Shown here one piece after another: positions 37,318 through 46,587 of a DNA stretch of 64,000 nt (within the stretch, counting starts at the first letter, position 1; the number at the start of each line of letters is the position of its first letter). The stretch is from Pedobacter glucosidilyticus (GTDB taxonomy: Bacteria > Bacteroidota > Bacteroidia > Sphingobacteriales > Sphingobacteriaceae), in assembly GCF_002483235.1 (NCBI RefSeq), contig NZ_DLHN01000038.1:1-64000 (forward strand). Reading direction: 5' to 3'. A program made the position numbers and the translations under genes. Below the pieces are notes generated by a model. It ran no database searches. It was given only the letters and a program-made list of their open reading frames with translations, and had not been told where the DNA came from.

Positions 37318-40300
37318 TTACATATTTCGTCTGTACTGTCCACCAACTTCGTAAAGTGCCTGAGATAATTGCCCTAACGAGCAATATTTTGTAGCTTCCA
37401 TTAAACTTTCAAATATATTGCCGTTTTGGATGGCTGTTTTTTTCAATGCATCTATCTCTATACTTGATTTATCCAAATTTCTTGCTTTGAATGCCTCTAG
37501 AGTTTGTATTTGATATTCTTTTTCTTCTGTTGTTGCTCTAATAACTTCTCCCGGTGCAACCGTAGGCGAGCCATCTTTACTTAAAAAAGTATTTACACCA
37601 ATAATAGGGAAATCTCCATTATGCTTAAGTGTTTCGTAGTGTAAAGATTCTTCTTGTATTTTGCTTCTTTGGTACATGGTTTCCATAGCGCCTAAAACTC
37701 CGCCACGCTCATTTAATCTGTTAAATTCTAACAAAACCGCTTCTTCAACTAAGTTGGTAAGTTCTTCTATGATAAAAGCACCTTGTAAAGGGTTTTCGTT
37801 TTTAGCTAAGCCTAATTCTTTATTAATAATGAGTTGTATCGCCATAGCTCTTCTTACAGATGCTTCTGTTGGCGTGGTTATAGCCTCGTCATAAGCGTTG
37901 GTATGTAAAGAGTTACAATTATCATAAATGGCATAAAGCGCTTGTAGCGTGGTTCTAATATCATTAAAATCTATCTCTTGGGCATGTAATGACCTTCCTG
38001 AAGTTTGGATATGATATTTTAATTTTTGAGACCTGTCATTCCCTTTATATTTTTCTTTAATGGCTTTTGCCCAAATTCTTCTGGCAACTCTTCCTATCAC
38101 GGCATATTCTGGGTCTATACCGTTAGAAAAAAAGAAAGATAAATTAGGTGCAAAATCATCAATATGCATTCCTCTGCTTAAATAATACTCAACAAAAGTG
38201 AAACCATTTGCCAAAGTAAATGCCAATTGTGTAATGGGGTTTGCACCAGCTTCTGCAATATGATAACCCGAAATAGAAACCGAGTAGAAGTTTCTAACTT
38301 TTTGGTCAATAAAATATTGCTGTATATCGCCCATCATTCTTAAAGCAAACTCTGTGGAGAAAATACAAGTATTTTGGGCTTGGTCTTCTTTTAAAATATC
38401 TGCTTGTACCGTACCTCTAACGGTTGCAATAGCTTTTTCTTTAATTTGGTTGTAGATAGCTAAAGGTAAAACTTCATCCCCAGTAACCCCTAAAAGCATT
38501 AAACCAAGTCCGTTATTTCCTTCTGGTAAAGCTCCTTTATAAACTGGTCTTGTCTGCTTTTTAGCTTGATAAATAGCTTGTATTTTAGCTTCAATCTCTG
38601 CTTCTAAGCCATTTTCTTTAATGTAAATTTCACATTGTTGGTCAATAGCGGCATTCATGAAAAAACCTAAGAGCATGGGCGCTGGTCCGTTAATCGTCAT
38701 AGATACCGATGTGCTAGGGTCACATAAGTTAAAGCCAGAGTATAGCTTTTTGGCATCATCTAAAGTAGCAATACTTACACCCGAGTTTCCAATTTTACCA
38801 TAAACATCAGGTCTGCTGTGTGGGTCTTCGCCATATAAAGTAACAGAGTCAAACGCAGTAGATAATCTTTTTGCATCCTGACCTAAAGATACATAATGGA
38901 ATCTTTTATTGGTACGTTCTGGTCCGCCTTCACCAGCAAACATTCTGGTTGGGTCTTCACCTGCTCTTTTTAAAGGGAAAACTCCAGCAGCATAAGGAAA
39001 TTCGCCAGGTAAATTTTCGGTAAGTAACCATCTTAAAACATCGCCCCAAGCTTCATATTTAGGTAAAGAAATTTTAGGGATTTTAAGTTTTGATAAAGAA
39101 ACTGTTTTTAAAGCCTGTTTAATCTCTTTATCTCTAACCTGATAAATAAATTCATCCTGTTGATATTTTTCTAAAGTTTGAGGCCATTCTTTCAACAGAT
39201 TTTTACAATACATGTCTAATTGTTCTTCTAGGTGATTGTAAATCTCTTTTAAATCCTCAGCAGCTTGTTCTTGTTTGTAAGTTAAAGATAAATCTGCCGC
39301 TCCATTAACTTGATACATCTTTTGAGCAATACTTGCTTGCTGCTCTACCCAATTAGCATAAGCAAAATTTGCTTCTGTTATTTCTGCTAAATATCGACTT
39401 CTATGTGGTGGGATGATGTATTTTTTTTCATGATCCGCAGTAGCAATATCAGTTTTAATATTGAAATTTAAACCTGTTTTTGTTTCAATTTGATGGATGA
39501 TAGCCTTAAATAGCTGATTGGTTCCAGGGTCATTAAACTGTGAAGCCATCGTAGTGAAGATGGGTAAATCTTCATCCGGAGTTTCAAACAATAAATGGTT
39601 GCGCTTAAATTGCTTTCTTACATCTCTAATTGCGTCTTGTGCACCTTTTTTATCTGATTTATTAATGGCTACCAAATCAGCAAAATCAAGCATATCAATT
39701 TTTTCTAGTTGTGTGGCGGCACCAAATTCAGGTGTCATCACATATAAAGAAACATCAACATAATCTGTAATAGCTGTATCAGATTGCCCTATACCAGATG
39801 TTTCTACAATAATCATATCAAAACCAGCAGCTTTACAAATAGCTATAGACTCTTCAAGATATTTAGAAAGTGCCAAATTTGCTTGTCTGGTAGCTAAAGA
39901 ACGCATATATACTCTGGGCGTATTAATCGCATTCATGCGGATACGGTCTCCTAAAAGTGCGCCACCAGTTTTTCTTTTAGATGGATCTACCGAGATAATG
40001 GCTAAACTCTTATCCGTATAGGTTAAAAAGCGCCTTACCAATTCATCTGTTAAAGATGATTTTCCTGCACCGCCTGTTCCTGTAATGCCTAAAACTGGAG
40101 TTTTTTTATCAGTAAGATTTTTTAATGCTTCAATGAAATCTCCATGTTGTTGAGCCTCATTTTCTGCAAGTGTTATACCATGCGCTATTTCTTTAAAGTC
40201 TTGATTTTTTATACTGCTTAACTGTGGTTGATAGCTTGCTATTGGGTTAAAATCGCAACTTTCAAGCATGTAGTTAATCATGCCTTGCAAACCCATAGTA

Positions 40301-40683
40301 CGGCCATCATCCGGAGAGAATATTTTAGCGATACCATATTGGTGCAACTCTTCTATTTCTGCTTGTAGAATAACTCCACCTCCACCACCAAAAATTTTAA
40401 TATGACCTGCTTTTTTTTCTTTCAGCAAGTCAAACATATATTTAAAATACTCGATATGCCCGCCTTGGTAAGATGTTAGCGCAATGCCTTGCACATCTTC
40501 CTGTATAGCGCAGTTTACAACCTCTTCAACAGATCTGTTATGCCCCAGATGTATAACTTCGGCTCCTGACGACTGTAAAATCCTTCTCATGATATTGATA
40601 GTGGCATCATGACCGTCAAATAAAGAGGCAGCTGTTACAAATCGTATTTTATTTTTTGGTTTATAAATGGAGTTTTCTTGCAT
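37318..40683 (-). CDS. icmF: Fused isobutyryl-CoA mutase IcmF
   Basis: This 1121-residue fusion combines a B12-binding domain (about 12-140, DGHDATIN with His25 as cobalt ligand, then SYQGGH and GGGG), a MeaB-like GTPase chaperone (about 195-420, GITGTGGAGKSS, INKSDKK) and the mutase large domain (about 540-1120). It interconverts branched and linear acyl-CoAs using adenosylcobalamin. At the substrate-pocket position where methylmalonyl-CoA mutase has Tyr, it has Phe (KRFHYVS), as in IcmF. A -7 box, TAAATTTG, lies at plus 40706-40713. The exact acyl-CoA is not determined. Confidence 0.95.
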   Translation of the reverse strand: MQENSIYKPKNKIRFVTAASLFDGHDATINIMRRILQSSGAEVIHLGHNRSVEEVVNCAIQEDVQGIALTSYQGGHIEYFKYMFDLLKEKKAGHIKIFGGGGGVILQAEIEELHQYGIAKIFSPDDGRTMGLQGMINYMLESCDFNPIASYQPQLSSIKNQDFKEIAHGITLAENEAQQHGDFIEALKNLTDKKTPVLGITGTGGAGKSSLTDELVRRFLTYTDKSLAIISVDPSKRKTGGALLGDRIRMNAINTPRVYMRSLATRQANLALSKYLEESIAICKAAGFDMIIVETSGIGQSDTAITDYVDVSLYVMTPEFGAATQLEKIDMLDFADLVAINKSDKKGAQDAIRDVRKQFKRNHLLFETPDEDLPIFTTMASQFNDPGTNQLFKAIIHQIETKTGLNFNIKTDIATADHEKKYIIPPHRSRYLAEITEANFAYANWVEQQASIAQKMYQVNGAADLSLTYKQEQAAEDLKEIYNHLEEQLDMYCKNLLKEWPQTLEKYQQDEFIYQVRDKEIKQALKTVSLSKLKIPKISLPKYEAWGDVLRWLLTENLPGEFPYAAGVFPLKRAGEDPTRMFAGEGGPERTNKRFHYVSLGQDAKRLSTAFDSVTLYGEDPHSRPDVYGKIGNSGVSIATLDDAKKLYSGFNLCDPSTSVSMTINGPAPMLLGFFMNAAIDQQCEIYIKENGLEAEIEAKIQAIYQAKKQTRPVYKGALPEGNNGLGLMLLGVTGDEVLPLAIYNQIKEKAIATVRGTVQADILKEDQAQNTCIFSTEFALRMMGDIQQYFIDQKVRNFYSVSISGYHIAEAGANPITQLAFTLANGFTFVEYYLSRGMHIDDFAPNLSFFFSNGIDPEYAVIGRVARRIWAKAIKEKYKGNDRSQKLKYHIQTSGRSLHAQEIDFNDIRTTLQALYAIYDNCNSLHTNAYDEAITTPTEASVRRAMAIQLIINKELGLAKNENPLQGAFIIEELTNLVEEAVLLEFNRLNERGGVLGAMETMYQRSKIQEESLHYETLKHNGDFPIIGVNTFLSKDGSPTVAPGEVIRATTEEKEYQIQTLEAFKARNLDKSSIEIDALKKTAIQNGNIFESLMEATKYCSLGQLSQALYEVGGQYRRNM

Positions 40684-40779
40684 AGCGCTGAAGAGTTTTT
40701 AAAAACAAATTTAACTAATTGATGATGTACAAAAGCCTTTTTTAGTAATAATCTTATGGCTCTTTATAGGGGCAAAAAA

Positions 40780-40811
40780 AATAGGGAGCTCATTTTCATC
40801 AGCTCCCTATT
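40780..40811 (-). terminator. Terminator of the universal stress protein gene
   Basis: AATAGGGAGCT (40780-40790) pairs perfectly with AGCTCCCTATT (40801-40811), and on the minus strand the stem is followed by eight T residues. Confidence 0.85.
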
Positions 40812-40830
40812 AAAAATTTGTTCGTCTCTC

Positions 40831-41664
40831 TTAATTATTAACCACTAATATTGGTTTTTTAGCTATTCTGGCCAATTTAACAGCTACCGAATCTAAATAA
40901 TCTCCGTCTTTTAATAAATGGTTTTTATTGATCATACTGTAAACATCACCCAATAAATATTCATGAATTAAGTCTGGATATTTTTGTATATCTAAACGTC
41001 TCAAGTTCTCCAGACTCATTTTACAATCGTTTACTCTTCCCGCAAAGCAATCGTTAAATAGTTGTTTGCCGTATTCAATATCTAAATCAGGTATACCATT
41101 ATCAGAAGCGTGTGCTATGGTTAAATCGCAGTTTAAATGTTTAGCTACTTGTCCAAAAGCTCTCATAAATCTTACCTCTGTAAACCTAATATCAGTGCAA
41201 TAAACAATACTTTTAAGCTGCTGTGGCTCTTGTACATCATCAGGGATAAACAAAACGGGACATTTAGCATCATTCACAATTTTAGAAGTTAAAGCATCTA
41301 ACCTTAAACCATTTTCATCCACATAAGCGCAATTGATGACGATAAATTGGGTGTCTATAACCTGTTTAAAACGATGTTCTGATTTTAAAATCTCCTGTGC
41401 GTTATAAATAGGATAGTGTATTTGGTTAGAAAAATTACCTTGTAAAAACTCAGGTAATAAAGTCGTTTGATCTACCTGTTTAGAATAGGCTTCACTACTG
41501 TCTGTTTCTGCAACAAGGTTTAGTTGTTTCTCTCTGGTACTTTGTTTAAGTTGTGTATCGCAAAATGCTGATTTTGCTTCTGTAACTTTAGAAATAGACG
41601 TTATCCACTGCAAAACTGAAGTGCTGGCGGCCTTGAAATTAACGAAATGACTAATATTTTTCAT
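40831..41664 (-). CDS. Universal stress protein family protein
   Basis: This soluble protein of about 277 residues contains UspA-like alpha/beta halves, with the strand signatures KCPVLFIPDD (middle) and KKPILVVNN (C terminus) that end Usp repeats, and a second-domain start LKSIVYCTDIRFTEVRFM. The ATP-binding glycine motif of typical UspA is not obvious, so it may be a non-nucleotide-binding type. The start at 41664 (MKNISHFVNF) is preferred over 41703, which adds a poorly conserved-looking segment. The role is probably stress-related (family knowledge). Confidence 0.75.
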   Translation of the reverse strand: MKNISHFVNFKAASTSVLQWITSISKVTEAKSAFCDTQLKQSTREKQLNLVAETDSSEAYSKQVDQTTLLPEFLQGNFSNQIHYPIYNAQEILKSEHRFKQVIDTQFIVINCAYVDENGLRLDALTSKIVNDAKCPVLFIPDDVQEPQQLKSIVYCTDIRFTEVRFMRAFGQVAKHLNCDLTIAHASDNGIPDLDIEYGKQLFNDCFAGRVNDCKMSLENLRRLDIQKYPDLIHEYLLGDVYSMINKNHLLKDGDYLDSVAVKLARIAKKPILVVNN

Positions 41665-41745
41665 GAGATAATAAATTGTGATATGAACAGCTTCATCCAT
41701 CACAATTTTTAAACCACTTATTGTATCATCACAAAAAAAATAGAA

Positions 41746-41916
41746 TTATTTTTTTCTTTGGCCTGGTGCAAAAGGTTTGGCAGATTTACTGCCTGTCATT
41801 TTCTTGGCTTGTCCGGGAGGTACTTTACCACTATTTCCGGCTGTTTGGTAGGCACAACCAGAAAGTATAAAGGCAAAAATTATAAATGCACTAAAGGCTA
41901 ACTTTAAATGTTTCAT
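41746..41916 (-). CDS. Small lipoprotein of a PPGQAKK/APGQ type
   Basis: This 56-residue product has a lipoprotein signal (FILSGC, Cys21) followed by a short basic tail containing KVPPGQAKKMTGSKSAKP and APGQRKK. I recall similar small lipoproteins in Pedobacter-type genomes, sometimes labelled quinol oxidase subunit 4, an annotation with no support in this sequence. It lies between the Usp gene and corA, all on the minus strand. Surface or periplasmic anchoring is likely; function unknown. Confidence 0.75.
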   Translation of the reverse strand: MKHLKLAFSAFIIFAFILSGCAYQTAGNSGKVPPGQAKKMTGSKSAKPFAPGQRKK

Positions 41917-41945
41917 GTTTTATTTTTTTGAAACATGATGCAAAA

Positions 41946-42899
41946 CTAAAGCCATTTCTTTTTCTTAAAATAGATTAAAGTACCAAAAGAAGAAACAAAC
42001 ATGAATAGGATGGCTAGTGCATAACCATACTGCCAATCAAGCTCGGGCATAAGTTTAAAGTTCATACCATAAATGCTGGCAATTAAGGTAGGAGGCATAA
42101 AGGCAACCGTAGCAACGGTAAATATCTTGATGATACGGTTTTGCTCAATATTAATTAAACCCATAAAAGTGTCTTGAAGATACTCTAATCGCTCAAAAGC
42201 AAATTTATTATGTTCTAATAAGGAGCTAATATCTTTAATCATGATTCTTAACACGCCCATATATTCCTGTGGAAAAGTTGATGATTTCATCAGGGCAGAG
42301 ATCATTCTTTGCTTATCAATGATGTTTTCTCTCAACATCATGTTATCATTTTGGAGCGATGAAATCTTTAATAAATCTTCTTCATCTACTTTTTCGCTGG
42401 TTGCTTTTAAACTTTTATTTAATTCTGATATTACTTTGGCGATATTTTCAATCAAATCTGCATCTTGGTCTATACAGGTTTCTAAAATGGTAGAAAGTAT
42501 CTGGAAACCATTAACATATAAAGTTGGGTTGGCTTTTATCTTTTTTACAGCTTCACCAAAAGTTTTCAAATCATCATCGCGATAGGTAAATAATATACCT
42601 TTTTCAAGGATGATAGAAACCGGACAGTAATCAAATCCTTGTTGTCTCAAGGCTAAAAAATTAGAATTAATGATGATTTCATTATCCATTTCGCTAAAGC
42701 GTGATGAACTTTCTATCTCTTGAGATTCTTCTTCTGATGAATATTTAATATCAAAATAAGTTTCTATGGTAACTTTTTCCTCTACCGTAGGGTTCTGCAA
42801 ATCTACCCAAACTAGGCTCTCCATAGGTATTTCCCTTAAAAGCTCTACATCTGTCTCTTTTGCAAGACGGGTATTTTTTTTATAATAGATTCTCAGCAT
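41946..42899 (-). CDS. corA: CorA-type magnesium/cobalt transporter
   Basis: This 317-residue protein has a large cytoplasmic N-terminal domain (about 1-250, with a long helix around LLEHNKFAFERLEYLQDT) and two C-terminal transmembrane helices separated by the selectivity motif YGMNFKLMPELD. It ends in the basic FKKKKWL tail. It forms a pentameric divalent-cation channel. It is divergent from the radical SAM gene. Confidence 0.94.
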   Translation of the reverse strand: MLRIYYKKNTRLAKETDVELLREIPMESLVWVDLQNPTVEEKVTIETYFDIKYSSEEESQEIESSSRFSEMDNEIIINSNFLALRQQGFDYCPVSIILEKGILFTYRDDDLKTFGEAVKKIKANPTLYVNGFQILSTILETCIDQDADLIENIAKVISELNKSLKATSEKVDEEDLLKISSLQNDNMMLRENIIDKQRMISALMKSSTFPQEYMGVLRIMIKDISSLLEHNKFAFERLEYLQDTFMGLINIEQNRIIKIFTVATVAFMPPTLIASIYGMNFKLMPELDWQYGYALAILFMFVSSFGTLIYFKKKKWL

Positions 42900-42909
42900 A
42901 GTCCATCAA

Positions 42910-42938
42910 TTTGTATTAATCATCATTTCGTATCTTTG
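42910..42938 (+). promoter_or_regulatory. Promoter of the radical SAM gene
   Basis: TTTG at 42910-42913 and an exact -7 box TATCTTTG at 42931-42938, 17 bases apart. An in-frame TTG at 42936 overlaps the box, so translation is more likely to start at the GTG at 42957. Confidence 0.6.
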
Positions 42939-42956
42939 CAAAAATATCTTTTAATA

Positions 42957-43910
42957 GTGGAAAAATCTCTCGCATTCGGCGAAAAAAATTATAATTACTA
43001 CAGTGCTTACTTAAAGGAAAAGTATCAGGTAAAACGTGTGTATAAAGTTATTGTTGACGGTGGTTTTACTTGCCCCAATCGCGATGGTTCTAAAGGTTAT
43101 GGCGGTTGCACCTACTGTAATGTGGATTCTTTTACGCCAACCTCCAGAACTATGGCTACCATGAAAGAGCAAATAGAGTTTGGAATGGAAAGAGCTAGAA
43201 AACACTACAAAGCAGAAAAATTCATCATTTATTTTCAGCCTAATACCAATACTTATGCGCCAGCACATTATTTAAAAACCATGTATGATGAGGCTTTAAG
43301 TGTTGATACTACTGATGTAGTAGGCTTATCTGTTGGTACCAGACCCGATTGTTTAGATGCCGAAAAAATAGCTTTATTAGAAAGTTATACCGATAGGCTT
43401 GATGTTGATTTAGAGATGGGGATGGAGTCTATTTATAACGAAACGTTAGCACAAATTAACCGGGGCTGTTCTCATGATGAGTTTGTAGACATTATGAAAC
43501 TGTTAGAGAATACCAAATTAGATATTTGTGTACACACTATTTTTGGTTTACCCGGAGAAACCAAACCCATGATGCTTAAATATGCTGATGAGATAAACCG
43601 TTTTCCGCAAATAAATTTCGTTAAGTTTCATCATTTACATATCGTAGAAGGCTCTATCATGGGCGCAAAGTATAAAAAGGAACCTTTTAAGCTCTTTAGT
43701 TTAGCAGAATATACTGATTTTCTTTGCGAGATATTACCCTTAGTTCGTCCAGATATCATTATTCAACGTCTTTTTGGAATATCAGATTTAGAGATGTTAA
43801 TAGCTCCAAAATGGGGCTTAAAAAAATCAGAAATCCAAACTTATATTGATAACGAAATAGAAAGAAGAGGAGTCGTACAAGGTTCTAAATACCCACAAAT
43901 ATTGGTTTAG
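42957..43910 (+). CDS. TIGR01212-family radical SAM protein (YhcC-like)
   Basis: The protein of about 317 residues carries the iron-sulfur ligand pattern CPNRDGSKGYGGCTYC near the N terminus, then AdoMet-binding blocks (VGLSVGTRPDCLD, LDVDLEMGMES, HTIFGLPGETKPMM). YhcC-type proteins are poorly characterised Elp3-like radical SAM enzymes; the substrate is unknown. The GTG start is inferred from promoter position. It is followed 71 bases later by the SulP gene. Confidence 0.9.
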   Translation: MEKSLAFGEKNYNYYSAYLKEKYQVKRVYKVIVDGGFTCPNRDGSKGYGGCTYCNVDSFTPTSRTMATMKEQIEFGMERARKHYKAEKFIIYFQPNTNTYAPAHYLKTMYDEALSVDTTDVVGLSVGTRPDCLDAEKIALLESYTDRLDVDLEMGMESIYNETLAQINRGCSHDEFVDIMKLLENTKLDICVHTIFGLPGETKPMMLKYADEINRFPQINFVKFHHLHIVEGSIMGAKYKKEPFKLFSLAEYTDFLCEILPLVRPDIIIQRLFGISDLEMLIAPKWGLKKSEIQTYIDNEIERRGVVQGSKYPQILV

Positions 43911-43981
43911 TATAAAAATGAACCATTGCCACGTAGGCTAACATAGATCCTGTATTATCCATTTGCTTTTATTCATCAAAC

Positions 43982-45520
43982 ATGAAATTTTCTTTACCCC
44001 TTTTTGATTTTAAACAAAAAGTAGACTATAAAATAGAGATTTTGGCAGGTTTAACCGTAGCGATGACAATGGTTCCAGAATCTTTATCCTTTGCTATATT
44101 GGCTGGTTTTCCTCCGTTGGTAGGTTTATACGCCGCTTTTATAATGGGTTTAGTAACCGCTGTTTTTGGTGGTAGGCCAGGTATGGTTTCTGGTGGGGCA
44201 GGGGCTACAGCAGTTGTTCTGATAGCTTTAATGCAATCGCATGGTTTAGATTATGTATTTGCAGCGGTTGCCTTAGCAGGAATAATCCAAATTCTGGTGG
44301 GGCTCTTTAAGCTCGGGAAATTTATTAGCTTAGTTCCTCAGCCGGTTATGTATGGTTTTGTTAATGGTTTGGCGGTTATCATCTTTACTTCCCAGTTTCA
44401 ACAGTTAAAAACAGCAGTTAACGGACAAGAAATGTGGTTAACAGGTCAAGCACTGTATACCATGGTAGGTTTAATTCTACTCACCATCAGTATTATTTTG
44501 ATATTTCCAAAAATTACTAAAGTAGTTCCCGCGTCTCTGGTTGCCATCATCTTCGTGTTTTTATTAGTTTTATTTTTAGGTATTGATACCAAAACAGTAC
44601 AAGATATTGCCTCGGTAAGTGGAGGTTTTCCTCCGTTTTACATCCCTCAGATACCTTTCAACCTAAATACTTTAGAAGTTATTTTTCCTTATGCCATCAT
44701 TATGGCAGGTGTGGGCCTTACAGAAAGCTTGTTAACGCTTAATTTAGTTGATGAAATGACAAACACCAAAGGCAGAGGCAATAAAGAGTGTTTGGCACTA
44801 GGCGGAGCAAACTTATTGAACGGATTTTTTTATGGTATGGGTGGTTGCGCCATGATTGCCCAAACACTTATCAATCTATCAGCAGGTGCAAAAGCAAGGC
44901 TATCAGGTATTATTGCTGCATTAACCATTTTATTAATTGTTTTAGTAGGTGCTCCGGTTATAGAAAAAGTGCCAATAGCGGCTTTAGTTGGTGTCATGTT
45001 TATGGTTGCTATTGGTACTTTTGAGTGGATAAGTTTACGCATCATTAATAAAATGCCTAAACATGATGTTTTTACGGGTATTATGGTGGCTGTTATTACC
45101 ATTTGGTTACATAATTTGGCTTTAGCAGTTCTTATTGGAGTAATTATTTCTGCATTGGTATTTGCTTGGGAAAGTGCTAAGCGAATAAGAGCCAGAAAAT
45201 ATATAGATGAGCGAGGGATAAAGCATTATGAAGTATATGGACCACTCTTTTTTGCGTCAGTAGCTCATTTTACAGAAAAATTTGATGTACTCAACGATCC
45301 TCTTGAAGTGATTATTGATTTTAAAGAAAGCCGGATAGTAGATATGTCTGGTATAGATGCAGTTTATAAACTTACAGTCCGATACCAAGAAGCAGGCAAA
45401 AAATTGCACTTAAAACATTTAAGTGATGATTGCAGACGTTTATTAGCCAATGCCCAAGGGATAATTGATGTAAATATTCTGGAAGATCCGGATTATCCGG
45501 TAATGACGGATAAGGCTTAG
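43982..45520 (+). CDS. SulP/SLC26-family anion transporter with STAS domain
   Basis: This 512-residue membrane protein has about 12-14 hydrophobic segments (about 10-400, including TVAMTMVPESLSFAILAGF, the family signature) and a C-terminal cytoplasmic STAS domain (about 415-505, VIDFKESRIVDMSGIDAV). SulP proteins move sulfate, bicarbonate or dicarboxylates; the anion is not deducible here. No carbonic anhydrase or sulfate-assimilation gene is adjacent. Confidence 0.92.
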   Translation: MKFSLPLFDFKQKVDYKIEILAGLTVAMTMVPESLSFAILAGFPPLVGLYAAFIMGLVTAVFGGRPGMVSGGAGATAVVLIALMQSHGLDYVFAAVALAGIIQILVGLFKLGKFISLVPQPVMYGFVNGLAVIIFTSQFQQLKTAVNGQEMWLTGQALYTMVGLILLTISIILIFPKITKVVPASLVAIIFVFLLVLFLGIDTKTVQDIASVSGGFPPFYIPQIPFNLNTLEVIFPYAIIMAGVGLTESLLTLNLVDEMTNTKGRGNKECLALGGANLLNGFFYGMGGCAMIAQTLINLSAGAKARLSGIIAALTILLIVLVGAPVIEKVPIAALVGVMFMVAIGTFEWISLRIINKMPKHDVFTGIMVAVITIWLHNLALAVLIGVIISALVFAWESAKRIRARKYIDERGIKHYEVYGPLFFASVAHFTEKFDVLNDPLEVIIDFKESRIVDMSGIDAVYKLTVRYQEAGKKLHLKHLSDDCRRLLANAQGIIDVNILEDPDYPVMTDKA

Positions 45521-45573
45521 CAGGATCTTTCATCGTATTGTGTTAAGATTGATTTAGAAGCTAATCATTTCTA

Positions 45574-45879
45574 CTAAATTTTCACATTCAGTTCAAGTCG
45601 CCCACCAAAACCAAGTTCAATAATTTTTTGAAGCGTAGAAATACGAGCTTCTTTGATGTTGTTCTCAATTTTTGAAATATAAGATTTGCTTGTTCCCACT
45701 TTTTCGGCAAGTTGCTCTTGCGTCATTCCCAATTCTATTCTTGTATCATGAATCAAAGCACCGATTTTAAATACTTCATAACCTGCCTCAAGTTCATCAC
45801 GCTCTTTTGTCCCACGTTTCCCGTAGTTTTTTTCTTTGAACTCTTCAAGAGTCATTAAGCTTTTATTTTTCGCTTTCAT
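45574..45879 (-). CDS. XRE-family antitoxin (HigA-type)
   Basis: This 101-residue protein has a basic N-terminal arm and a Cro/CI helix-turn-helix (about 36-90, LGMTQEQLAEKVGTSKSYIS). It overlaps the 3' end of the upstream toxin frame by 17 bases, the toxin-first order of higBA loci. It would neutralise HigB and repress the operon. Because the toxin frame is broken (see 45863-46210), it may now be a solitary repressor. Confidence 0.88.
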   Translation of the reverse strand: MKAKNKSLMTLEEFKEKNYGKRGTKERDELEAGYEVFKIGALIHDTRIELGMTQEQLAEKVGTSKSYISKIENNIKEARISTLQKIIELGFGGRLELNVKI

Positions 45880-46210
45880 ATTCTGCTTTTATTTTAAGTG
45901 CTATTTCTATTTCTTTCTTTGGAGTCTTTTGCGTTTTCTTTTGGAAACCGTTAGCTAAAACAACCAGTTTTCCTTCATCAAAAAAGCAAAAAATTCTAAA
46001 AATATCGCTACCTAGTTGAACCCGTATTTCATAAAGTCCATCAGTATTTTCAATATGTTTAAGATAAGTTTCTGGAACTCTTTGTAAGTCTTCAAACAAT
46101 TAGAAAGTCCAAACAATTTTTGCTTTTACTTTTTTATTTTGTTTAATAAAGAAGTCTTGAAAGTAGTTCTTATAAAATATTATCTTTCTGTGCTTCTGAT
46201 TTTTACTCAC
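45863..46210 (-). pseudogene. HigB/Gp49-type toxin gene with in-frame stop
   Basis: Reading from a GTG at 46210, the frame gives a normal RelE/HigB-fold start (RKIIFYKNYFQDFF, then KVKAKIVWTF) and hits TAA at 46100-46102 (codon 37). Directly after it, in the same frame, the rest of the toxin continues (LFEDLQRVPETYLKHIENTD, GFQKKTQKTPKKEIE) to the end. One substitution from a Lys codon would explain it; homologues have Lys-Leu here as I recall. A 78-residue fragment could start at the TTG at 46099 but would lack the first strand and helix. Restored length is 115 residues. Confidence 0.8.
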
Positions 46211-46214
46211 ATTA

Positions 46215-46222
46215 CAAAGCTA
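46215..46222 (-). promoter_or_regulatory. -7 box of the higBA-type locus
   Basis: TAGCTTTG on the minus strand, an exact TAnnTTTG match, lies 4 bases before the GTG at 46210. This supports that start. Upstream, 46223-46553 shows no gene or RNA that I recognise. Confidence 0.5.
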
Positions 46223-46553
46223 CTAAAGTTGTTCTAAAGTGAAACATGAATTTTGCTTTTTTTGATTCACCAAAAACAAGCTAACCGAAACACATGAGCA
46301 ACAATTTAGAACTTTATTTATTAGTTTTTATTAATTTTAGGGGTATTCATAAATTCATTGAAGATTCCTTTGATTCCTTCTGGTCTCACAAAAGGAACAA
46401 GCCTCGCTGGCAATAGAGGCGCTAAAAACCATCTAAACGCATTATTTTATATTAATTTATTGGAATGCTTACCTAAAGTAGGCAGGCATTAGATCTTAAC
46501 TTAATCCAAAATTATGTTTTAATACAATCTACCTCAGCATCCGATAAATTGCT

Positions 46554-46561
46554 TATTTTTG
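46554..46561 (+). promoter_or_regulatory. -7 box of prfC
   Basis: TATTTTTG, an exact match to TAnnTTTG, 26 bases before the ATG at 46588. It falls inside a longer frame beginning at a TTG at 46549, which argues against that start. Confidence 0.5.
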
Positions 46562-46587
46562 CGCCCTGTTTAAAGTACCTCATCAAA

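Noticed and set aside
42241..42585. 114-codon plus-strand frame inside corA
   Set aside because: Antisense shadow of the well-supported CorA coding sequence.
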